This document shows positions 54,596-61,954 of a DNA stretch of 64,000 nt, in pieces (positions within the stretch are counted from its first letter, which is position 1; every line of letters starts with the position of its first letter). The notes beneath the pieces are model-generated. The model saw only the letters and a list, made by a program, of their open reading frames with translations. It was not told the origin of the DNA and did not search any database. The translations under genes were made by a program, and so were the position numbers. Origin of the DNA: Halomonas sp. (lineage in GTDB: Bacteria > Pseudomonadota > Gammaproteobacteria > Pseudomonadales > Halomonadaceae); contig NZ_JAFWFN010000014.1 of NCBI RefSeq assembly GCF_017515565.1, positions 25,306-89,305 on the forward strand. Direction: 5' to 3'.

Positions 54596-57160
54596 CTACG
54601 CCTCACCCAACAGCCCAAGGCTGGCGGCTGGGGCTTGGCGCCTCAAACTATAAGAAAGCGCATGGCCGATAATCCCAATCAGCAGCGCGCCACCTAGCGG
54701 CAATATAAACCAAAGCCCTACGTGCAGGCGTGGCGTTAAATCCAGCCAGTACAGGTACAGCGCGGCGGTGGCTAGCTCCGCTAGCGCTGCTCCCATCAAA
54801 CCGCTGGCAAACCCAAGTAGCGCATACTCTGCGCCTTGCACGCGGGAAATCATCTTAGTGCCTGCCCCAAACACGCGCAGTAAGCCGCTTTCATGGGCGC
54901 GCACTGGCCTACTTGCAGTCAGGGCTGCGTAGAGCACACTAATCCCTGCTAGCAGCACCAAGGCTAATACCAGCTCTACTGCCCGAGTAACCTGCGTTAG
55001 CACTTCGCGCACCTGGCCTAAAATAGCATCCACGTTGAGTAGCGAAACGCCTGGGAAATCGCTTACCAACTGGCGAATTAACCCTTGCTCCGCTTCGGGC
55101 AAGTGAAACGCGGTGATATAACTATGCCCAAACGACTCCAGCACACCCGGCGGGAAAATAACGAAGAAGTTGGGCGTAAAGCTATCCCAGTTAAGGCTGC
55201 GTAAGCTTTCGATACGAGTCGCAATGGTATCCCCCCCCACCGAAAACGTTAGCTCGTCGCCAACACCCAACCCTAACCGCTGTGCGAGCCCGTCCTCCAT
55301 GGATATGGGCGTAATGCCACTTCTATCAGTGGGGGTTGCGTCTACCTCACCCATAAAGCCTTGGGGCTCGGCCTCCGGTGTAAACCACTGCCCGGCGACG
55401 ACTTGGTTACCTTGGGGTACTTCGGCTTGCCAAGTGAGGTTTAGCTCACGGCGCAGAGAGTTGTCCCCCCTGGCGTCGGGCGGCACCGCATCCCGTGGCG
55501 ATTGCCCATTAATGCCGGTAATACGCCCGCGCACCATCGGGTAAAGTGTGCTCTGGGTGTCTACCCGTGGCGCAACAGCTTGTTCAAAGGCATCGCGCTC
55601 GCCGGGCTGTATGTTGATAGCAAAGTAGTTGGGGGTGTCATCCGGCAGTTGGTCTTGCCAGGTAGTCAGCAGATCGCCGCGCACCAATACAATCATCGCC
55701 ATAGCGAAGAACGTCACCGAAAAGGCCAACAACTGCCCTAATCCCGCCTGTTTGCGTCGTGCTAACTGCCGTCCTCCCAAGCGAAACGCCTGTGACCATA
55801 CACTTTTCCCTGACAGCCGCTGCACAACTTTTAGCAAGCCATTGAGTAGCAGTGAACTCAATAACCACAGCACGCCCAACAGCACGGCGCCGCCAATCAG
55901 CAGCGCAACCGCCAACGGCAAACTGCCCGAGTAGAGCCACAGCAGGCCGCCAAACACAATGCTGGCTACCCCAACCACCACCCATGCTGACGGTGGTAAC
56001 GGGTCCAGCTCGCGGCGCAGTACTTTAAGCGCACTCACTTGCTTAATGCGCAGTAGCGTTGGTCCAGCAAAGCCCACTAACACCGCTAAGGCAGTAAAAA
56101 TTCCCAGCCAAAGCGGCATGATGCCGGGGGGCGGCAGCGTCATGGGTAAAAAGCTGGTGAGCAGCCAGAGAAGCACCGCCTGCCCCACCAACCCCAGCAG
56201 CGCGCCTACCACCGATGCTGCCAGCGCTAACCCCAGCAACTGCAGGGAAAAAATCGTCACTAGCTGGTACTGGCTAGCTCCAAAGCAGCGCAGCAGTGCA
56301 GCCGTGTCCAAGTGGCGCTCCACATAGCGCCGGGTGGACATAGCGACCGCCACCCCCGCCAGCAGCACCGCAGCTAAACCCGCAAGCCCCAGGTAGCTTT
56401 CGGCACGCTCTAGGGCATTACCTAACTGAGGGCGGTCTACCCTCACATCGCGCACGTCCACACCATCTCTTCTTAGCTCGGCCAGTAGCGCCTGCACTTG
56501 CTCTAACGCTGCAGGCGGGCCTGCTGCCAACAAACTAAACTCAATACGCGAGCCTGGTTGCATCAAGCCGGTGGCCTCTAAGTCGGCAGTATTGAGCATT
56601 AAGCGAGGGTTGAAGTTGCCAAAACCACCCGACTGGTCGGCTTCGCGCTCAATAATACCGCTGATGGTCAGTTCGGTTTGCCCTACCTGCACACGATCGC
56701 CCAGCTCAAGTTCAATCAACTGGATAAGCCTTGGGTCTGCCCATGCCTCCCCCGCCGATGGGCCAGAGGCTATTTGCTCCGTGCCACTGCCAAGATCAAC
56801 ATGGGATTCGCCATAATGCGGGTAAATATCATCGACCGCTTTGAGGCTAGCAGGCTGAAAACGCTCGCCTCGACTAATCATTGAGACCAGTTCAACTTGA
56901 TCGCTCAACTCAAGTCCTGCCTGCTCTAAGGTGCCGCGCAGCTCATCGGAAAACGGCTCGCGCTGCTCAAGCACCAAATCGCCGCCCAGCATTTGGCCCG
57001 CCTGACGCTCCAAACCACGCTCTAGTCGGTCGAGAAAAAAAGCAATCATAGTGGAGGCGGCCACCGCCAGCATGAGTGCAATAAACAGCGCCCGCACGTC
57101 GGATGCTCGCAGGTCACGCTTCAAGCTGCGGGCGGCAAGGCGCCAGTTAATATCACTCAT
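54596..57160 (-). CDS. ybbP: ABC transporter permease, YbbP type
   Basis: 854-residue MacB/FtsX-type permease. N-terminal span ALFIALMLAVAASTMIAFFL (about 26-45), a periplasmic domain, FtsX block 1 (about 255-400: YLGLAGLAAVLLAGVAVAMS and GALLGLVGQAVLLWLL), two central spans, a second periplasmic domain, and FtsX block 2 (about 725-850: ELVLALVLLAGISVLYAALTA). E. coli YbbP is 804 residues. Works with YbbA; proposed to export or release lipids or lipoprotein-related substrates. The start at 57160 overlaps the end of ybbA. The function is not established. Confidence 0.9.
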   Translation of the reverse strand: MSDINWRLAARSLKRDLRASDVRALFIALMLAVAASTMIAFFLDRLERGLERQAGQMLGGDLVLEQREPFSDELRGTLEQAGLELSDQVELVSMISRGERFQPASLKAVDDIYPHYGESHVDLGSGTEQIASGPSAGEAWADPRLIQLIELELGDRVQVGQTELTISGIIEREADQSGGFGNFNPRLMLNTADLEATGLMQPGSRIEFSLLAAGPPAALEQVQALLAELRRDGVDVRDVRVDRPQLGNALERAESYLGLAGLAAVLLAGVAVAMSTRRYVERHLDTAALLRCFGASQYQLVTIFSLQLLGLALAASVVGALLGLVGQAVLLWLLTSFLPMTLPPPGIMPLWLGIFTALAVLVGFAGPTLLRIKQVSALKVLRRELDPLPPSAWVVVGVASIVFGGLLWLYSGSLPLAVALLIGGAVLLGVLWLLSSLLLNGLLKVVQRLSGKSVWSQAFRLGGRQLARRKQAGLGQLLAFSVTFFAMAMIVLVRGDLLTTWQDQLPDDTPNYFAINIQPGERDAFEQAVAPRVDTQSTLYPMVRGRITGINGQSPRDAVPPDARGDNSLRRELNLTWQAEVPQGNQVVAGQWFTPEAEPQGFMGEVDATPTDRSGITPISMEDGLAQRLGLGVGDELTFSVGGDTIATRIESLRSLNWDSFTPNFFVIFPPGVLESFGHSYITAFHLPEAEQGLIRQLVSDFPGVSLLNVDAILGQVREVLTQVTRAVELVLALVLLAGISVLYAALTASRPVRAHESGLLRVFGAGTKMISRVQGAEYALLGFASGLMGAALAELATAALYLYWLDLTPRLHVGLWFILPLGGALLIGIIGHALSYSLRRQAPAASLGLLGEA

Positions 57161-57965
57161 TACTACCCCCGTTAATAGACGCCGGTTCAAAGGGTTCTAG
57201 TTTGCCATTTGCAAGGCGCAGGCAGCGGTCGCAGCGGCGGGCAAGGGCGTGGTCATGGGTCACCAGAATCAGCGTGGTACCCGCCTCACGATTCAGGGTA
57301 AATAGTAAGTCAATAATTTGTGCGCCTGTGTCTGGGTCAAGGTTGCCGGTAGGCTCATCGGCAAATACCAGTTCCGGGTCGGTGACGAAAGCCCGGGCAA
57401 TGGCCACCCGCTGCTGCTCGCCGCCGGAGAGCTGTTTAGGTAGGTGGCCTGTGCGCTCGCCAAGCCCCACCCGCTCAAGCCATTGGGCAGCTGAATGATC
57501 TTCCCCACCCCGAGGTGAAAGTTCCAGGGGCAAGAGTACGTTTTCAAGCGCGCTCAATGTGGGCAGCAGTTGGAAATTCTGAAACACAAACCCTACTCGC
57601 CCCGCACGCAGCGCTGCCCTGCCATCTTCATCCAAACGGCTCAAGGGCTGCCCAAATAGGGTTAATTCACCATCGCTGGGAGTGTCTAAGCCTGCTAAAA
57701 GCCCTAAAAGCGTCGATTTACCGGCACCACTTTTACCCAGAATGGCCACGCTCTCACCTGCGGCCACGCTTAAGGAGAGGTCGTGTAAGATATGTAGTGA
57801 GCGCTCACCGCTGGTTACCTGTTTTGAAAGCTTTTCAGCCAGCAGCACAGGCGTACCCATCCCGACATTAGGAACCTTATGGGCAGAAGCAGTGTCGGTG
57901 GATGATTGGTTTGCAGGCGCGTCATCGGCTGGCAACGTAGACATTGGGTCAGAGGAGTAAGGCAT
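57153..57965 (-). CDS. ybbA: ABC transporter ATP-binding protein, YbbA type
   Basis: MacB/LolD-type ATPase. Walker A LGKSGAGKSTLL (about 82-93), Q-loop FVFQNFQLLPTLSALENVLL, signature LSGGEQQRVAIARA, Walker B LVFADEPTGNLD and H-loop LVTHDH. The conserved part begins near VLLAEKLSKQV; the low-complexity stretch before it has several possible starts (57977, 57965, 57944, 57860). I use 57965, which has AGGGA about 11 bases upstream, with low certainty. Forms one unit with ybbP and is divergent from tesA, as in E. coli. Confidence 0.92.
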   Translation of the reverse strand: MPYSSDPMSTLPADDAPANQSSTDTASAHKVPNVGMGTPVLLAEKLSKQVTSGERSLHILHDLSLSVAAGESVAILGKSGAGKSTLLGLLAGLDTPSDGELTLFGQPLSRLDEDGRAALRAGRVGFVFQNFQLLPTLSALENVLLPLELSPRGGEDHSAAQWLERVGLGERTGHLPKQLSGGEQQRVAIARAFVTDPELVFADEPTGNLDPDTGAQIIDLLFTLNREAGTTLILVTHDHALARRCDRCLRLANGKLEPFEPASINGGSNE

Positions 57966-58725
57966 GAAGCGTGGCATCCCTGTAGCGTGGCAAAAACTGG
58001 ATTGGCAGAAACTATTTCGTCAGAAGCTAAGCTTTCAAAAGCCAAGTCATCTAAAACCCTATCATCAAAAACTGAACCGTATGGTAACCGGTGGGGTGCT
58101 GGCACTGGTAGTCACCTTCGGTACTTCATCGATCAACGCAGGCCAAGGCCCTACTCTGCTAGTCATGGGTGACAGCTTAAGTGCCGCTTACGGCATTGAG
58201 CAGGAAGAGGGCTGGGTAACACTGCTGGAAGAGCGCCTTGAAGGCCAGGCAACGGTGGTCAATGCCAGCATTAGCGGCGAAACCACTTCCGGCGGAGCGC
58301 AGCGATTTACCGATATTATCGGACAGCGACAGCCGGATATCGTTCTGCTAGAACTAGGGGGTAACGATGGCCTACGCGGTTTAGATCCGAATCAAATGCG
58401 TGCCAACCTTGCCCGCATGATTGAACAAAGCCAGGAAGTAGACGCTGATGTACTACTGCTGGGCATTGATATCCCGCCTAACTATGGCCAAGCCTACCGG
58501 GACGCCTTCACCGGTGTTTTCCACTCCCTAGCGGATGAATACGATATTTCACTGGTGCCCTTCTTGCTGGAAGACGTTGCCCTGGATAGGCAGCTGATGC
58601 AAAGCGATGGCATCCACCCCACCGCCGAGGCACAGCCGATTATTCTAGATAACGTATGGCCAGCGCTTGAGCCGTTGCTTTCCGAACACACCCTGAAAGG
58701 GGCAATACAAGCCAAAGCTGAGTAG
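57964..58725 (+). CDS. tesA: Arylesterase/acyl-CoA thioesterase TesA-type GDSL hydrolase
   Basis: 253 residues. SGNH/GDSL blocks: LLVMGDSLSAAYGI (nucleophile Ser about 70), ASISGETTSGGAQRF, LLELGGNDGLRGL (about 134) and DGIHPTAEAQP (catalytic Asp and His, near 218). The start has AGAGGAG upstream. Before the signal peptide (MVTGGVLALVVTFGTSSINA, residues 40-59) there is an unusual basic repeat-like stretch, WQKLDWQKLFRQKLSFQK, absent from E. coli TesA; an internal start at Met40 is possible. The 5' end overlaps or abuts ybbA, so promoters lie inside coding DNA. Confidence 0.9.
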   Translation: MKRGIPVAWQKLDWQKLFRQKLSFQKPSHLKPYHQKLNRMVTGGVLALVVTFGTSSINAGQGPTLLVMGDSLSAAYGIEQEEGWVTLLEERLEGQATVVNASISGETTSGGAQRFTDIIGQRQPDIVLLELGGNDGLRGLDPNQMRANLARMIEQSQEVDADVLLLGIDIPPNYGQAYRDAFTGVFHSLADEYDISLVPFLLEDVALDRQLMQSDGIHPTAEAQPIILDNVWPALEPLLSEHTLKGAIQAKAE

Positions 58726-58830
58726 CGTCCATAAGGGAAATCTAGTACTACCAATTAATACTTTCTACTGGGCAGATATAGCGCTCAGGAGCCGTAGCTT
58801 GTAGTCTTGATGCATATTTGACAAACGCTA

Positions 58831-59544
58831 ATGGCGCTTATGCCTGACTCTCCTCGCCCCACGCTTTGCCCCCTTTCCCGTCGGCAGTTTTTAGCCACTG
58901 CCGGCGCGCTTATGTTGGGCGCAGGGTTGGGGGTATTTCCTACGCCTGCGACTGCGTTTAACCCACAGCGTTTGCGTCAAAGCATGGAGCAGCAGTATGG
59001 GCAGCGCGGCCTTGTCGTATTAGAGGCATGGTTTGACTTGCTAGAGCGCCTACGTGGGCAGGAACTACAAACGCAACTTCGCGACGTAAATGATTTTTTC
59101 AACCGACAAGTGCGCTGGGTTGACGATATTCATAACTGGGGCCAGGAAGACTTTTGGGCCACACCGCTGGAAACTATGGGGCAGGGTCAGGGCGACTGCG
59201 AAGATTACTCTATTGCCAAATACATTACGCTTAAGCAGCTTGACGTCCCTGGCGAACGCCTGAGGATGATTTACGTGCGTGCGCGTATTGGCCGTAGTCA
59301 AATTACCCAAGCCCACATGGTGCTTGGCTACTACACAACGCCCAACGCCGAGCCGTTGGTACTGGATAACCTTGTACCCTCCATTAGCCCCGCCTCACAG
59401 CGCACCGACCTTGACCCCGTATTTAGCTTTAACAGTGAAGGATTATGGGCGGGCGGCTCTTCAGAATCACGTGCCGACCCCTTAGCCCGGTTATCGCGCT
59501 GGCGCAGCGTGGTGGAACGCATGCAATCACAAGGCTTCATTTAA
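58831..59544 (+). CDS. lapG: Periplasmic transglutaminase-like protease LapG
   Basis: 237 residues. A twin-arginine-like signal SRRQFLATAGALMLGAGLG precedes cleavage near ATA. The bacterial transglutaminase-like Cys protease (BTLCP) core has catalytic Cys and calcium-site acids in GQGDCEDYSIAKY (Cys about 122), His in QAHMVLGYY (about 160) and Asp in LVLDNL (about 176). In Pseudomonas LapG cuts the N-terminus of the adhesin LapA when c-di-GMP is low. It is 14 bases before lapD, the same order as in Pseudomonas, and a RTX adhesin gene lies just downstream on the other strand. Confidence 0.93.
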   Translation: MALMPDSPRPTLCPLSRRQFLATAGALMLGAGLGVFPTPATAFNPQRLRQSMEQQYGQRGLVVLEAWFDLLERLRGQELQTQLRDVNDFFNRQVRWVDDIHNWGQEDFWATPLETMGQGQGDCEDYSIAKYITLKQLDVPGERLRMIYVRARIGRSQITQAHMVLGYYTTPNAEPLVLDNLVPSISPASQRTDLDPVFSFNSEGLWAGGSSESRADPLARLSRWRSVVERMQSQGFI

Positions 59545-59558
59545 AAGGATAAGGCACC

Positions 59559-61481
59559 ATGTCACTGATTAAACAGCTTTGGCTGGCCATTATTGCGCTT
59601 CTTCTACTCTCGTTTGTCGGCAGCCTTGCGATCAGCATTGCCTCAAGCCGTGACTATATTGAGCAGGAAGTGCGCATTAAAAACGAAGACAACGCCACTG
59701 CGCTTGCGCTTTCGATGAGCCAGCTTGACAAAGACATAGTGATTCTTGAGCTACTTATTGCTGCACAGTTTGATACCGGCTACTACCGCTCAATTGTACT
59801 AAAAGATACCGATGGCGAGGTGCTGGTTGAACGCACCGCTGGTGAGTACCGAGGCGATGTGCCGGCCTGGTTCCGTAACCTCATTCAATTTGATGTCCCT
59901 ACAGGGCGAGCCACCGTGCAGGATGGTTGGCGACAGTTCGGCACCTTAGAACTTGAAAGCCAGCATAGCTTTGCTTATACCTCTTTATGGCGCAGCATGT
60001 TGGAATTAGCAGGCTGGTTCTTACTGGCCGGGGCGATTAGTTTAGCCATTGCCACCGTACTGGTACGCGGTATCAAGCACCCGCTAACCCGTGTGGTTGC
60101 CCAAGCAAAAGATATCAGCGCCCGCCGCTTCACCACCATTAAAGAGCCCCGCACCCTAGAGCTGAAAGAAGTCGCTCAAGCGATGAATGTGCTTTCGGCC
60201 AACGTCCATCAAATGCTCAGCCAAGAGAGCCATAAGCTGGATGAGTTGCGTCGCGACCTTCAGCATGACCGAGTCACTGGCGCACTAAATCGTGATGTAT
60301 TCATGGGCAGGCTGGCATCACTGTTGAGTAGTGATGAAGCGCGCGCAACGGGCCTAATGGTCATGGTAAGGGTTCAAGCCCTGGAGCAGTTAAATGAGCA
60401 GTTAGGCCACAAAACAACTGATAGCTTACTGCGTGAGCTGGTCATACAGCTTTCCAAGCTTGACGATGCCTCCGAAGAGGCCATGGTAGGCCGCCTTAAC
60501 GGCAGTGACTTCATGCTGTTGCTGCCACTGGAAGAAGATACCAGTGCATTAGCGCCACGTGTTCGCCAAGCGCTTGATCAGGCACTTGAGACAGTGGGCG
60601 TACTCTCCTCTCATACAACACTGCACCTGCCAGCGGCTATTGCTGCCTATGCACCCCACGATGATCGCGGCGCCCTTCTAGCCACTTTAGACGATGCCCT
60701 GGCCGAGGCCGAAAGCAGCAGTGCTCACCGAGGTATTGTTGTTCGTGAAGGTAAGCAAGGCTCACTGTTTAATACGCATGCCGAGTGGCGCACAGCACTC
60801 AATACCGCTATTGACCAAGGGCCACAACTGGCCTACTTCCCTGTGACTGATGCACAAAACAACGTGCTCCACTATGAGTGCCCTGCCCGCTTAGAGCTTG
60901 CAAATGCATGGCAAACAGCCGGTGTGTTTATTCCATGGGTATCGCGCTTCGCCTTAGAGCCCGCGCTCGATATTGCCGTCGTTAAAAAAGCTCTTGAGCA
61001 GCTCACGATTGATCCTACGCAAAAACTGGGGATTAACCTTTCGCTTGCCTCAATTACCAACGGGCAGTTTGTCATTGAGCTAAGAGCACTGTTAGAGAAG
61101 CAACCGCAGCTCGCCAAACAGCTCTGCTTTGAAGTGCCCGCCGTATTAAACGCGCGCGCTATCGGCAGCTTACGTGGTTTATGTACGGCACTAAGGCCGT
61201 TGGAGTGTCAGTTCGGTATCGAGCACGTAGGCGCTGAATTTACAAAGCTTGCCGACCTTCACGACGTGGGGCTTGCCTACCTTAAAGTGGACAGCAGCTT
61301 GATTCGCGGGATTCACACCTCTAGCGAGCAGCAAACCATTGTGCGCGGCATGGCAACCCTGTGCCATTCGCTGGGTATTCAAGTGATTGCAGAAGGGGTA
61401 ACAGAGCAAGCGGAGCTGGAAAGCCTATTTCGTGCAGGCCTGGATGGGGCAACCGGCCCCGGCGTACGCCCCCTCTTGTAA
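59559..61481 (+). CDS. lapD: c-di-GMP receptor LapD
   Basis: 640 residues. Span 1 (about 7-27), periplasmic LapD/MoxY-type domain, span 2 (about 150-170), HAMP, GGDEF-like and EAL-like domains. Both enzymatic signatures are broken: the GGDEF site reads GRLNGSDF and the EAL site reads YECPARL. LapD-type proteins bind c-di-GMP in the EAL domain and then hold LapG, which keeps the adhesin on the surface. Degeneracy fits a receptor, not an enzyme. AAGGA precedes the ATG. The C-terminus GVRPLL differs slightly from the usual LapD end. Confidence 0.93.
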   Translation: MSLIKQLWLAIIALLLLSFVGSLAISIASSRDYIEQEVRIKNEDNATALALSMSQLDKDIVILELLIAAQFDTGYYRSIVLKDTDGEVLVERTAGEYRGDVPAWFRNLIQFDVPTGRATVQDGWRQFGTLELESQHSFAYTSLWRSMLELAGWFLLAGAISLAIATVLVRGIKHPLTRVVAQAKDISARRFTTIKEPRTLELKEVAQAMNVLSANVHQMLSQESHKLDELRRDLQHDRVTGALNRDVFMGRLASLLSSDEARATGLMVMVRVQALEQLNEQLGHKTTDSLLRELVIQLSKLDDASEEAMVGRLNGSDFMLLLPLEEDTSALAPRVRQALDQALETVGVLSSHTTLHLPAAIAAYAPHDDRGALLATLDDALAEAESSSAHRGIVVREGKQGSLFNTHAEWRTALNTAIDQGPQLAYFPVTDAQNNVLHYECPARLELANAWQTAGVFIPWVSRFALEPALDIAVVKKALEQLTIDPTQKLGINLSLASITNGQFVIELRALLEKQPQLAKQLCFEVPAVLNARAIGSLRGLCTALRPLECQFGIEHVGAEFTKLADLHDVGLAYLKVDSSLIRGIHTSSEQQTIVRGMATLCHSLGIQVIAEGVTEQAELESLFRAGLDGATGPGVRPLL

Positions 61482-61499
61482 GCCTGGGTAAAGCACAAC

Positions 61500-61533
61500 G
61501 CTAACGCGGCGTTACTTAAAAAGCCGCGTTAGA
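61500..61533. terminator. Hairpin between lapD and the small minus-strand gene
   Basis: CTAACGCGGC (61501-61510), twelve-base loop, GCCGCGTTAG (61523-61532): a perfect 10-bp stem between convergent genes that overlaps the stop of the small gene. No T tract follows, but the loop holds five A. Confidence 0.5.
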
Positions 61534-61852
61534 TAATACCACCATCATCACTAATCAAGTTGACATCATTCTTCGCCCGCAGCGATTTACGCTCCATCAC
61601 TTTGCTTTGTGCCGCTGGTGGCAAGTCGGTAAAGCTAAGAACACCCTTCGCGAGCAGCACTTCCAGCATGTCCTCAACCACACGCACAAACGCCAAATCA
61701 GACGCAATCATTTGCGCCGACTGCCCCGTTTGTTGCGCCAAGAACGCAAACACCTCCGGCGAATCCGGCTCAATAGTGCCATCACACTCAGGCGATGGCT
61801 CTTTACTAAGTGTCACGATGTCTCCTTGATCATTGCGTTTGATATGAAGCAT
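61529..61852 (-). CDS. Small conserved hypothetical protein
   Basis: 107 residues, soluble, starting MLHIKRNDQGDIVTLSKEP. A helical middle ALLAQQTGQ-like segment (VFAFLAQQTGQSAQMIASDL) and VRVVEDMLEVLLAKGVLSFTDLP. The C-terminus is ERKSLRAKNDVNL. I recall similar proteins being labelled tryptophan synthase subunit beta-like; that name has no catalytic basis here. It lies between lapD and the adhesin gene, on the adhesin strand. The start has AGGAAACC upstream. Confidence 0.7.
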   Translation of the reverse strand: MLHIKRNDQGDIVTLSKEPSPECDGTIEPDSPEVFAFLAQQTGQSAQMIASDLAFVRVVEDMLEVLLAKGVLSFTDLPPAAQSKVMERKSLRAKNDVNLISDDGGII

Positions 61853-61915
61853 AGCGGTTTCCTCTGTTAGTAAAAGCGCCTATTGGTTGCTAAACGTAAT
61901 CTTATCGCAGATACA

Positions 61916-61940
61916 ACAAGGCCGCCCGTGGGCGGCCTTT
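61916..61940 (-). terminator. Terminator of the adhesin gene
   Basis: AAGGCCGCCC (61918-61927), GT, GGGCGGCCTT (61930-61939), a perfect 10-bp stem 15 bases past the adhesin stop; the minus-strand reading goes on with GTTGTATC. Confidence 0.75.
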
Positions 61941-61954
61941 GGGTTAGGTTAAAT

